Of a stretch of 64,000 bases of DNA, positions 49,401 to 63,370 are shown one piece after another. The position numbers and the translations under genes are program-made. The notes below the pieces were generated by a model. It was not told where the DNA came from and searched no databases. It saw only the letters and a list, made by a program, of their open reading frames with translations. The stretch lies in assembly GCA_947623455.1 (NCBI GenBank), contig OX392538.1, forward strand, positions 26,225,001 to 26,289,000, given 5' to 3'. Origin of the DNA: Mimachlamys varia. Its lineage: Eukaryota > Mollusca > Bivalvia > Pectinida > Pectinidae. Within the stretch, counting starts at the first letter, position 1; each line of letters starts with the position of its first letter.

Positions 49401-52195
49401 GCTATATATTCGATTCATGTTACGTCAGTCACTTACTTATTGTACCAGTGTTTCAGATGAACGAACAAAGTATTCTGTACAGGTTTGCTCAGTCACTAAC
49501 ATCAAAAACCCTCAAAGGAGGCATACTGCAATTCCTATAGAAGAACGGACGAAACATTTCATTAAATAAATAAGTGCTCCGTTTTTCATTCGCTTTATAA
49601 TAGTTCCTGATATTAATAAAAAATGTGTTATGTTAGAATATAAAGTCACACTACATTAGGAATTGATACTCGTCGTCTAAGACCCCACAACAGGTAAATG
49701 TACGAATCGCGTATGGAATAGTTATAGGGTTCAGTCTATATACAGTACCTTAGATAGATAGCCTTAGTCAAGTCCTGAAGACATTGAATGTGCACTATTA
49801 ACATACACACACACGCACTTCAATTTGTGGTTAAATAGTTACATTTATTATGGAAAAGTTTATAATTGATGCAATCCCTTTCCTGGTTACCAGAAATTAG
49901 CAGTTTGCAGACAATTGATCTGTAGCTTAGTTTTAATAAATCATTTATTATAATAACATTTGTATAGGTGATTATATATAACACTAACCACGTAACGGCT
50001 CGTAGAACATTGTCAATGAGACGATGTCTGACTTTTGTTATTGCACAACGTGACAATGCCTAATCCATTTAAATAGCCTTGGCTATAGAACGGTACATGT
50101 GTGCACGACATGCAACACAAATGACATAAAAACAGCCGTATATAGTTAGAATATGTTTATTTAAATATGTTAAGGAAAAAAACAAACGTTAGCAAGTTAT
50201 TGATTATAAAGATCGCATGTTTGTAAAACGTAAGTGGATTAAATTATACTACGTCATCATTCATACTTTTATAATGTATAGTGGGTCATTAGTATATGAA
50301 TTTCTTTGATAGCACTGTATAATTACGTTCAGTCTTGAAGCCTTACTGATGTTGTGGAAAAAAACAAAAAAAATATGTTCCGGAAAAAAATGGAAAAAAG
50401 ATGATGTATGGTTTTATAATTATTAGAAGTTGGAAGTTGTTGACGAGTTCACATATTTGGGAGTTGTATTTATATATAGCAAACAAACATCTTACTTAGA
50501 GTATAACCTTATAAAACCCAGTCACGACAGAAACAAATATAACAAACAGGCCTTACTTATATAAGAACTGATTCAGGTAGCTGTACGCGAAAGGTTCGTA
50601 TCCCAGACATAATACTGGGGATACGAGGGTTGGTATCCCGAGGAGAAATTTGGTTTCCGAGTGACTACGGAACACCGCCAATTTCGAGCCATGAAGTGTC
50701 GGTCCGATGTCATTGTGCACTATTTATGTTTTAGTTATTCTTGAATAAAATCATATAAAGTAGGGAAATTAAAAACCTTTATAGTATTATGGTATTTAAT
50801 AGATATGTAATGGATGCTATTTATGTATTTTTGTATTTTCACTATATTTTGAACAAAATACAAGTACATCCTGATCAGTTATAACGGTAAATTTGAAGAA
50901 TGAAATTTCGGGAAATTCGAAAATGTAATAAAAAGAAAATTCATTGTTTTCCCAATAAATATCACACATATTTCACTCGTATGTCAGATTTTATAAAACA
51001 TGTTCACTCCAGCTTCACATTGTCATACTCCTGAATAATATTTGATAGTTAACTGTAAACAATTGAATAGCCTCTATATATTCGATTCATGTTACGTCAG
51101 TCACTTACTTATTGTACAAGTGTTTCAGATGACCGAATATAGTATTCTATACAGGTTTTGTCGGTCACTAACATAAAAACCCTCAACGGAGGCATACTGC
51201 AATTCCTATAGATTGTTGATTACCTGTCGATTATTCAGCAATAGACATAGATGTATTTGTGCAATAAATATATTGCAAAATATACGAATCTTTCTAGTGG
51301 TACAATACAATAAATTTTCACAAATATATAAAAAGCAAGGACAGACAAAATATTTTGTTGAAGAAATAAGTGTTCCGTATTTCATTCGTTATATAACAGT
51401 TCCTGCAATTAAATAACTCTGTCTTATGTTAGAATATAAAGTCACACTACATTAGGAATTGATACTCGTTGTCTATGACCCAACAACAGTTACATGTACG
51501 AATCTCGAATGGAATAGTTATAGGGTTCGGTCTATATACATTACCTCAGATAGATATCCTTAGTCCAGTCCTGAAGGTATTGAATGTACACTATTAACAC
51601 ACCCACACACCTCGATGTGCGGTTAATTAGCTATATGTAACATGGAAAAGTCGATAATTGAAGCAAACTCTTTCCTGGTTACCAGAAATGAGCAATTTGA
51701 AGGCAATTGATCTGTAGCTTAGTTTTAATAAATCAATTATTATAATAACATTTGTATAGGCGATCATATAAAACACAAACCACGTAACGGCTCGTAGAAC
51801 ATTGTCAATGAGACGATGGCTGACTTTTGTTATTGCACAACGTGACAATGCCTAAATAGCCTTGGCTATAGAACGGTACATGTGTACACGACATGCAACA
51901 CAAATGACTTAAAAATAGCTGCATGTAGTTAGTATATGTTTATTTAAATATGTTAATGAAAAACATCAAACGTTTGAAAGTTATAGATTATAAAGATTGC
52001 GTGTTTGTAAAACGTAAGTAGATTAATTTATTCCACGTCACAATTCATACTTTTATCTATAGTGGGTCATTATTAATGAATTTCTTTGATAGCACTATAT
52101 ATTTCAGTTCAGTCTTGAAGCTTTACTGTTAATGTCGAGAAAACGAAACTAATTGTCTTCCGGGAAAAATAGAAAAAAAGATGAGGTATGGTTTT

Positions 52196-52745
52196 ACAAA
52201 AAATGAATATGTTGTTGAAATATCTGTATGATGCTACTTATTTGAAAGAATAATTAATTTAAAGCGTGTCCATTCTCAACTGCACTAGGTTCAGTGTCCC
52301 GCACATCACGTTACATTATGTATTTATATGTTTTAAACAAAGATGAGCTGTGAAGCTTAATGAAACAAAATAATGTGAATCTGAACTTATATATCGTTAA
52401 AGCTTCTAAGATATTGACACTTTGCTTAAGTCATAAATCAAACGCTTATCCTTCAGTATATTACACTTTGGCCAGTCTAGTCTTGTCTGCAGTTGTCAAT
52501 CTCTGTATCTGACCTATGTCCTCTCTTTCACTTAAATTGTTTTCCATTTCATTTCTCCCAAAAGTGTAAAGCATCAAATTGATATTCCCCCTGGTAATAT
52601 CTGAACAGTTGGCAACGATACCATCGACTGGTGATCCCGGCGACTTCAAATAATTTCTTTTACATTTAAACTTATCGACCGAAGCGTATGGTCCAGTTTC
52701 TTTTGCCGAGTTTTATTTATTTCTATTTTTTTTCATTTTAATCGA
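52196..52745 (+). repeat. LINE 3' end and unit-junction fragment inside the unit 2 array
   Basis: From AATATGTTGTTGAAATATCT to TTCTTTTGCCGAGTTT it matches 24335-24850 and 56920-57410. It is fused to a satellite monomer cut inside its reverse transcriptase fragment, and then to the AGCATTAAAC-type element in reverse. It shows that a unit junction was copied into the satellite. Confidence 0.75.
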
Positions 52746-55700
52746 AACAGAATGCAGTTTAATGCTTAAGTAATAATTCATTTATTGCATATGAACTGTC
52801 TTACAGTGTATTTAGGAGACCTTTTATTATATCGCGGATGTTTTGTTAAGACTCAACGACGACCGGTCTTTTGTTCTAAACTGAATGAGGGGGAAGCGAA
52901 GTGTGAAAAAAATACCTGGAGTAGACAGGTGATCACCTCGGGCGTTGTAATAAGCCAGGTGTCACACTCAAACAATCGTACCGAGAGTATAACCTTATAA
53001 AACCAAGTCACGACAGAAACAAATATAATAAATAGGCCTTACTTATATAAGAACTGATTCAGGTACATGTACGCGAAAGATCGGTATCCCGGACGGACTA
53101 CCGGGGATAAGAGGGTTGGTATCCCGAGGAGATAATTGTAATCCGATTGACTACGGAACAACGTCAATTTCGAGCCCTGAAGTTTCGGTCCGATATCATT
53201 GCGCACTATTTCTGTTTTCGTTATATAGAATAAAATCAAATAAAGTAGGGAAAATAAGAACCTTTATAGTATTATGGAACTTAATAGATATGTAAAGGAT
53301 GCTATTTATATATTTTGTATTTTTACTATATTTTGAACCAAATAGAACTACATCCTGCGGATTATTTTATTCTATAAACTTAAGGCACTCTTTCCCGATC
53401 AGTTGTAACCGCAAATTTGAAGAATGAAATTTCGGGAAATTCGAAAATGTAATAAAAAGAAAATTCAATGGTTTCCCAAAAAATACCATACATATTTAAC
53501 TCGTATGTCAGATTTTATTAAATATGTTCACTCCTTCTTCACATTGTCATACTCCTGAATCATGTTTGATAGTTAACTGTAAACAATTGAATAGCCGCTA
53601 TATATTCGATTCATGTTACGTCAGTCACTTACTTATTGTACCAGTGTTTCAGATGACCGAACAAAGTATTCTATACAGATTTTGTCAGTCACTAACATAA
53701 AAAAACCCTCAACGGAGGCATACTGCAATTCCTATAGAAGGACCGACGAAACATTTGATTAAATAAATAAGTGCTCCGTTTTTTATTCGGTTCATAATAG
53801 TTCCTGATATTAAAAGAAATTCTCTTATGTTAGAATATTAAGTCACACTCCATTAGGAATTGATACTCGTCGTCTAAGACCCCACAACAGGTACATGTAC
53901 GAATCGCGTATGGGATAGTTATAGGGTTCAGTCTATATACAGTACCTTAGGTAGATAGCCTTAGTCAAGTCCTGAAGGCATTGAATGGGCACTATTAACA
54001 TACACACACACGCACCTCAATTTGTGGTTAAATAGTTACATTTATCATGGAAAAGTTGATAATTGATGCAATCCCTTTCCCGGTTACCAGAAAAAAGCAG
54101 TTTGAAGACAATTGATCTGTAGCTTAGTGTTTATAAATTAATTATAAAGATAACATTTGTATAGGCGATTATATAAAACACAAACCATGTAACGGCTCGT
54201 AGAACATTGTCAATGAGACGATGTCTGACTTTTGTTATTGCACAACGTGACAATGCCTAATCCATTTAAATAGCCTTGGCTATAGAACGGTACATGTGTG
54301 CACGACAAGCAACACAAATGACATAAAACAGCCGTATATAGTTAGCATATGTTTATTTAAATATGTTAAGGAAAAAAACAAACGTTAGCAAGTCATTGAT
54401 AATAAAGATCGCATGTTTGTAAAACGTAAGTGGATTAAATTATACTACGTCATCATTCATACTTTTATAATGTATAGTGGGTCATTAGTATATGAATTTC
54501 TTTGATAGCACTGTATACTTACGTTCAGTCTTGAAGCCTTACTGTTGTTGTGGAAAAAAACGAAAAAAATTGGTTTCCGGAAACAAATTGAAAAAAGATG
54601 ATGTATGGTTTTATAATTATTAGAAATTGGAAGTTGTTGACGAGTTCACATATTTGGGAGTTGTATTTATATATAGCAAACAAACATCTTACTCAGAGTA
54701 TAACCTTATAAACCCAGTCACGACAGAACAAAATATAATAAACAGGCCTTTCTTCTATAAGAACTGTTTCAGGTAGCTGTACGCGAAAGGTTCGTATCCC
54801 AGACATAATACTGGGGATACGAGGGTTGGTATCCCGAGGAGAAATTTGGTTTCCGAGTGACTACGGAACACCGCCAATTTCGAGCCATGAAGTTTCGGTC
54901 CGATGTCATTGTGCACTATTTATGTTTTCGTTATTCTTGAATAAAATCATATAAAGTAGGGAAATTAAAACCTTTATAGTATTATGGTATTTAATAGATA
55001 TGTAACGGATGCTATTTATGTATATTTGTATTTTCACTATATTTTGAACAAAATACAAGTACATCCTGATCAGTTATAACGGTAATTTTAAAGAATGAAA
55101 TTTCGGGAAATTCGAAAATGTAATAAAAAGAAAATTCCATGGTTTCCCAATAAATATCACACATATTTCACTCGTATGTCAGATTTTATAAAACATGTTC
55201 ACTCCAGCTTCACATTGTCATACTCCTGAATAATATTTGATAGTTAACTGTAAACAATTGAATAGCCTCTATATATTCGATTCATGTTACGTCAGTCACT
55301 TACTTATTGTACAAGTGTTTCAGATGACCGAATATAGTATTCTATACAGGTTTTGTCGGTCACTAACATAAAAACCCTCAACGGAGGCATACTGCAATTC
55401 CTATAGATTGTTGATTACCTGTCGATTATTCAGCAATAGACATAGATGTATTTGTGCAATAAATATATTGCAAATATACGAATCTTTCTAGTGGTACAAT
55501 ACAATAAATTTTCACAAATTTATAAAAAGCAAGGACGGACAAAATATTTTGTTGAAGAAATAAGTGTTCTGTATTTCATTCGTTTTATAACAGTTCCTGC
55601 AATTAAATAACTCTGTCTTATGTTAGAATATAAAGTCACACTACATTAGGAATTTATACTCGTTGTCTATGACCCAACAACAGTTACATGTACGAATCTC

Positions 55701-56329
55701 GAATGGAATAGTTATAAGGTTCGGTCTATATACATTACCTCAGATAGATAGCCTTAGTCCAGTCCTGAAGGTATTGAATGTACACTATTAACACACCCAC
55801 ACACCTCGATGTGAGGTTAATTAGATAATGTAACATGGAAAAGTCGATAATTGATGCAATCTCTTTCCTAGTTACCAGAAGTTAGCAATTTGCAGACAAT
55901 TGATCTGTAGCTTAGTTTTAATAAATCAATTATTATAATAACATTTGTATAGGCGATCAAATAAAACACAAACCACGTAACAGCTCGTAGAACATTGTCA
56001 ATGAGACGATGGCTGACTTTTGTTATTGCACAAAGTGACAATGCCTAAATAGCCTTGGCTATAGAACGGTACATGTGTGCACGACATGCAACACAAATGA
56101 TATAAAAATAGCTGCATGTAGTTAGTATATGTTTATTTAAATATGTTAATGAAAAACATCAAACGTTTGCAAGTTATAGATTATAAAGATTGCATGTTTG
56201 TAAAACGTAAGTGGATTAAATGATACTACGTCAACATTCATACTTTGATAATATATAATGGGTCATTAGTATATGAATTTCTTTGATAGCTCTATATAAT
56301 TACGTTCAGTCTTGAAGCCTTACTGTTTA

Positions 56330-57000
56330 TGTGAAAAAAAAACGAAGGATTATATATTGAAAAGGATTATATATTGAAAAATTACACCTTGAATTTTGTA
56401 AACGATACTCCATGTAAAAAAAGTCTGCATGCAATTTAATGGTTTATTTCGATCCAGGAAGTTTTCCTATCATACTTATAGGAAAATATCGTATGCTAAA
56501 ATATTGGTTAAAAAGTGTGAGCCCAATTAAAAGACACCAATAGCTGTATTTTAGAACTTGTGTATGAAGTTTTAATGAATCTACCTAAACGAAATAAATG
56601 TGTCAATTATACAGGCATTTAGTTAATGGCATATTTTACAACATTATTTGACCAAGTATTTACATTTGAAAAATGGAACTATTCTAACAAAAGTAAGATC
56701 ATCAATGCATGCTCTTTATATTGAGACAGGTCGATATGGAAATAAGGATAGAGCTGAACTGCTATGTAAAATATGTCATTCTCAATTTGAAGATGAGTAT
56801 CATTTTATTTTAGTGTGTCCTATTTATTAAGAAATGAGAAAGAAGTTAATAAAATTGTATTACTGGAAAGTAACTGTCAGTATTTAAACTAATACAACAA
56901 ATTATATAAAGAACGAATATGTTGTTGAAATATCTGTATGATGCTACTAATTTGAAAGAATCATTAATTCAAAGTGTGTCCATTTTCAACTGCACTAGGT
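56330..57000 (+). pseudogene. Decayed LINE C-terminal region, end of unit 2
   Basis: Nearly identical to 23770-24420 but joined to the satellite monomer further downstream; AAGGATTATATATTGAAA is duplicated in tandem at the joint. The CxxC..H..C region is at about 56759-56829, in an open frame of 60 codons (56648-56830). Marks the junction between units 2 and 3. Confidence 0.8.
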
Positions 57001-58650
57001 TCAGTGTCCCTCACGTCACGTTATTATGTATTCAAATGTTTAAAACAAGGATGAGCTGTGAAGCTTAATGTAATAAAATAATGTGAATCTGAACTTATAC
57101 ATCCTTAAAGCTTCTAAGATATTGACACTTTGTTTAAGTCATAAATGAAACGCTTATCCTTCAGCATATTACGCTTTGGCCAGTCTAATCTTGTCTACAC
57201 GTGTCAATCTCTGTCTCTGACCTATGTCCCTCTCTTTCACTTAAATTGTTTTCCATTTCATTTATCCCAAATGTGTAAAGCATAAAAATGATATTTCCTC
57301 CTGATAATATCTGAACAGTTGGCAACGATACTCCCGACTGGTGATCCCGGCGATTTCAAATCATTTCTTACACATTTAAACTAATTAACCGAAGTGTATG
57401 GTCGAGTTTCTTTTTTCAACAAGTTTTTTTAATGATTAATATCTAGATTACAATATTTGGAATTCATAATATAACATAATGTTCTATTTGAATCTTTTTG
57501 AGTTGACAATAAAGGCTGAAACACTTTCAAGAATACTCTTATTGGTTTCAACGTTATTACCATTCAGAATAGAGAGCAAAATGTAATTAAATTAGTTTTC
57601 ACTTAGCAGAGATGATGTTTGACATAATATGCCATTGAATATTCATTCACAAGGATTTTTTTACCACTGTCTGAGTGTCATCAGTTGGTATGTTATTAGT
57701 TTTGTTAATTAGTTTCTTAAACTGGATCATGGATTGAGCATTTGAAATAGGAGGGTGTGATTGCAGATTATGGATAAACTATGGCTGCTACCAATCCCAC
57801 TACGATGTACGTCACGGCTGCTCTGAAACACACTTTCATCTGGGGAACCAAATTAAAACCACTTTCAATGCTATACATTGCATAACAAGTAGTTGAATGA
57901 TATACCACTAGGTCAGACGAGTTACTTCCCTTTGGTTTACATTATCTTTCTATGAAGATAAATGTAATACTGAACATTAAATACGAGTTATACAGACTAT
58001 AGCCACCAGGAAAATATGTGTCAAGCCCGATATTTAAAGTCCAAACCATTCTGTTCATTCAATCAATTGATCACAGACCAGTTAGCAATTACAAACAAAA
58101 GTATGGTTGCGTTACATATGTACACATTTATGATCAAAAGAGTTACTTACACATCGTAATAGTCTCCTGTGATCTTTATGATTGGATTAGAGAAGTAGGT
58201 TTTCAGATACTCTTCTGTATAATGAAACATGTTACCGATACTATGTGCTCTAGTCTGGTAGGGCTATGAGCATATCAAACACATCAGACAGCCTCCAGAT
58301 TGAAGATTATTGACTTCTCCTGCCAATATTCTACTAATTCTCGTCAGAAGAGTAAAAACAAATAAAAATTCTTCTGCAGATATAATGTCTATACAAAGTA
58401 TCTTTTCAAAAGTTGACACTGTCTTTCTGACATCTTCCGCGGTATCAACACTAAATCGCCGTTTTTAGTGACGTAGATAGTCGCTGATCTGAAGAAAATG
58501 GACTCAATTATTTTTAAGATGTTTTCACAGATTAAGCATACACCATTTTGTAAATCAGTTAAGTAATTCATACTCAGTAATTGTAAAAGAAATATGTATA
58601 CGCTTTTGATCTTATGTTTAGAGTTACAATGTTTTTATTAACGTTATTTA

Positions 58651-58708
58651 AGCATTAAACAGCATTCTGTTCCATGTTATGTTACGGAACAGAATGATAT
58701 TTAATGCT
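58651..58708. mobile_element. 58-bp palindrome with AGCATTAAAC ends, unit 3
   Basis: Same palindrome as 26106-26163, in the unit 3 copy of the 750-bp block. Confidence 0.7.
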
Positions 58709-61700
58709 TTTATCTAAATTTGTCCATTGTTTAAGAAAATGAATTTATTAAATTTATAGTTGTATGGTACATTTCATATGAAAATTTAAGGTATATTTCT
58801 AATAAATTGAACAAGCCAACAGCCAGTATCGACCATCTATCTCCAACGTTATGATTTTGACGTCACAATCGTAATGACGTCATTATAACCACTACAGTGT
58901 TATGGTCTCATAACACGGAACTGGCATTGGTAGTGTTATATAATGGTTGTACAGAGCAAATGAAAATATTTACAAAAAATGGTTGGAAACAGTCATAGTA
59001 TATGAATTATCTTAATAAATCACAGTCACATAATATTTGATCACAGCATTCCATCAGTGTATAATAATACACGTGTATGGAGTTAGAACTCAACTGTGTT
59101 GTGTCTCTAGCCTTTTTGACAGTGTCTCAAATACAGCTTTGAAATTTGAGCCGTAAAAAAACAATACATAGCTTATAACGTACAAGGCATGGGCGCTTAG
59201 CAAGATATCTATCATACATTTCCTCCGTAAGCATGTTACAGTTTGGCCTACTTGGTCCGGTCAGCACGTGTCAGACCCTTTCAACAAACTTTCTTGTTCA
59301 CTCTATCTGATATATCGTTTTTCCCTTAATCAAATTTATGGCAGTGTGCAAGCTATCGCGTTCACACATGAAATACCATTTAAGCATTTGCCTTATCATT
59401 ATAAGTACTTGAATTAAACATCCTATTTATATTTCACCCTGGTAGTATTTTAGCGGTGGGCAATGATCCCTTCGTTAATACGTTACCTCATAAAATTACA
59501 ACATTTGCCCTTCATCTATTACCTAAGAATGCCATCTATGTCCCTCGAACTATATTGTTATCTACACTGTTTATCTTAGAAACTGAAAAGATATACGTTT
59601 AATAAAATGTATAATTCTTAGTTACTTAGCTGGATATTTGAGGCATTGACTTTAAGATATGGTTTTGAGAAAACAATATCAGCGACATATCCTACGGAAT
59701 TGCTGATTACCATACAGATACAACGCAACGAAGTAATGTATCCTTATTACTATCAGTTGATGTGTTGTTATCCCCTGTAAATATGGTTGTTAACTGTTGT
59801 AGTTGAAGATATTGCATAAACTGTGTCTGTTATCGATTCCGCCGTGAAATGTTTTATAGGTAAATTGAGTACAGCTTTACATATTTATGAAATAATGTAA
59901 TAATATTTCTGATTTACAAATAAATATGCATATATATTACAAAAATGCTACGAAAAGTATATATCACCAAGAAGATACTTATTTTTTAAGCATTTGTGGA
60001 AACAGAGAAAACAAAATGTAGAGAAATAAATTGAATAATCTAGATTTCGTTGCATGTATTTGAAGGATATGCAATCAGCTTTTGTATATGTAGTTTCTTC
60101 CCTTTAGTCTAGATTGCACAAATAATGGGTTCATTAAAATCATGCAATGATAATATGTTAGAAAACTAATATACATCAAAAACAAATCATACGGACTAGG
60201 TTCATGGTATATTTGGGAAGCAAAATATATTGATGATTCAAACAAAAGCTTTGATAATAGAAAGAATTTTGATATATTTAGACAACACTACAACGAATGA
60301 ATACAACATCTGTGAAACGGCTTATCTATACTTATCGTTACATTGGTTGTGGTTTGTAATGCTATATGAGAAAAAAAACTATACTTTTTTAACGGAATAA
60401 CAGAACTTGGAGTATCATCACATCATTTTTATACATATTTTGTTTAGATAAAAATAGGTTGCACAGTTTGTTAGTTAAATGATGCAGAAGACGATCACAT
60501 GTTCCTTTTTATGCTCAAAACCAAAATATGATTAACTTTTGCGGATAATTAAAATTTTGTTTTTAAAACAAGTAAGCTGAAAGTTTGAAATTATGGAAAT
60601 ATTGATGTCAAAAGCACAAATAAGGATTGAAAGTCATTTTTCAACTTCCATTTTGCTATGAAAGGTCAGCCGTTACATCCATGTTGAAGTTTGATCTATG
60701 ACGTCATAAGTAAACCACATGGTACGTCTCTATAACTATTGCTTTCATTGTTTGATGAAAATCGTTTTTGCTGGTAATGTTAATATAGTTGGATGAAGCG
60801 CAAATGTAAATATAATAAAACAGAAAAAAAGTTATTGTTTGCTTTCTGCGTGTGTACATGTACATATTATTTGTACTACTCTACATCACTGTGATTAGAA
60901 TGTCCAGATTTGCTGTGAAGGTTCAGATTTTTTGGTGGGACAGAAATTCTAATGACATGAAATTAGTGTAAACATTTTTATTTGCGTTTCATGTAGCTTG
61001 CTATACAGTAGGATACATTATTTTATTCTTCGATCAGAATAATGTTTATATCAATTCTTATAATGCATTTTAACACATCACAGTGAACAGGTTAGGGTGA
61101 GTAGGGGGATGTTTGGAGTAAAGTGGTGTTACACCCTCTAATTATACACTTGTTGTAGTTGATCGTCATGCAGGTCTCATAAATCTGTTTTAACAATCAT
61201 GAGTTTAACATTCAAGTTTTTGTTGTTATACTTATTCTAAACCACAAAATACTTGACCTTGTATTGGTTACATATAAAACGTCTCTGGAAAAAGTTTGAA
61301 AAATGGCAAATCAGCAGTTGTTTTATTCATATTTGTACGTACGAAGATATTCTAAAGAAAGGTTCGCTTGATTGATTGACTGAAACATATCTATTTGGCA
61401 ACTCACATTTTCCCGTCGACCTTAAAACAAGCACTTTTAGTGCTTCAAAGGATTGATTATTCGACTCGTACAACTAAAATAAGCATAATTACACATAGAT
61501 ATCTTACAATCATTAAGCTGACAAAATTCACTATAAGATCTTAATAAATAGCTTTCTTTACTTTTGAACTAAAGTATAAGCGCTGTAGGTATATCAGTAC
61601 TTGGATTTGGATATGTGCACGGTTTTACCAAGTCCAACAAGATATTTAGAGCTCAAATCGATTGTTATTACCAAAATGTACATTTGTATAAACTAATTAT

Positions 61701-62297
61701 CATTATTGTAATATCATGTAAGATGCATATTTTTTGGAACGAGTTAACAAGTTATGGTAACTGGTACATAATTCCCGGTCAATTTATGACAATAACTATG
61801 TTCAAACAAAACCTCATACGCGCTGTTTTCGATATTGTTTGTATTTCAACCTTTATGACCTTGAAACTGAATATAATTTCATATCAGGTACCTACTGGTC
61901 AAGTATTAATACTCTAGTCTTCTTATCATTAAGAAGAAGAAGATGTTTTTTTGAATTATGATTATTTATCATATTTGACCTATGTTACATTGGAAGCACG
62001 TTAGGAGAACTTGACAAAAAGCGAATTTAATGCACCGTAAAATAGCCTCTGGCAAACGCCAATTTTACCCCCTAAAAACTGTTGAAAGTGATAAATCAAG
62101 AAATAAAAAATCAAACGACTTATATATAATATACAATGACAAGCAAAAATGTTTCAAAATTGACTTTTGATTTTTATTATCAAACAAATAACAGCAAAAC
62201 TACGGAAATTATAAGATTCCAACAGTGAGTAATTTTCATTTATGAAGTATTAAAAAAACAAGAAAAAAATACAGTCTGTTACATTTTTCCTGTGACA

Positions 62298-62398
62298 GAG
62301 GATATTCAATGGTTTGCCGTTTAATATCAAATACATTTCATGAGTATGGCAGATTTTTTCTTATTTTCACGAGTGCATAGTACGAGTGAAAATATATA
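62298..62398. mobile_element. Truncated palindromic MITE (family M), unit 3
   Basis: Same truncated left half as 6372-6470. Confidence 0.7.
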
Positions 62399-62399
62399 T

Positions 62400-63370
62400 C
62401 ATGACATGATGCACGCATACTTAGAGGAAAACCAATAGATAATATAATATGGAGCAATTATTTTTACAGTTTTAGTGGGCAACATGATAAGACCGGACAC
62501 GATATGATATCATGGCAACACATGGCGTGACAAGACAAAAAAAAAAACGACATGACATGACGCACGCATACATAGAAGACAAACCTAGATGGTATGATAA
62601 GGAGCATTTTAATATTCAGGTTCAGAAGGTAACAATTGAAGCCCACAATCAGAGGTGACATCATAACAAAGTATGGCATGACACTAGCGATCGTCAACAT
62701 GATATGACGCCATGAAAGGACACAACATCAGAACACTACGTCACCATTCTGCCTTTCCTGTTACACAGCTCGTCTCGACATGACGCGTGGTAATAAGGTG
62801 GTAATCGTAGCAGTAGGGTTAAGAACGATGTATAATACCTGTATTGGTTCAGTAGACAGCAAATTAACATCTTAACATAAGAAGACACAACCTGAAAAAA
62901 AATCGCAAAGGACCCCCCCCCCCCCCCCATAAAAAAACAAACACCAAATAAAAGTAAATAAGGACCGTTTTGTTTAACATGTTCAGTAGAAAGCGTTCCA
63001 ACACCATGAATTGGTGGTAAGGTATGACTGGACATGGCATGACATGACATTGCTTGACAAGACGCACATATAAAAATCATGACAAGACAAACAAACATAA
63101 AAGAAAAAAAGATAATATGGCAATGAACAGTTAGATATTCATGTTTATAGCCAACAATTTAGGCCCACAATCAGAGGTGACATCATGACATGACACAATT
63201 GTTTGTTTGATTAGATCACATCACATCATAACACTACATCACCGCATAATTGTTGTATGTAAACACACAAAAAACCCTGTTTTATGACCCGACATACCGC
63301 ATGGTAATAGGGTTTAGAATAATGTATAGTGCTTATATAGTATGAACTAATTCAATCTTTACATATCAAC
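62400..63370. repeat. ATGAC/GTCAT-rich degenerate repeat, unit 3
   Basis: Nearly identical to 6470-7460, including a 16-base poly(C) tract at 62913-62928. Confidence 0.7.

Larger units (their letters stand above)
46103..56340. repeat. Satellite array, unit 2 (six monomers, 4.2-kb higher-order repeat)
   Basis: Landmark positions 46226, 47998, 49549, 51345, 53746 and 55539 (spacing 1772, 1551, 1796, 2401, 1793). Monomers with and without the module GATTGTTGATTACCTGT alternate. The segment 48560-52755 is repeated at 52755-56340 with a steady offset of about 4196, giving a higher-order repeat. The longest monomer includes a LINE 3' end with unit-junction sequence (52196-52745). Confidence 0.88.
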
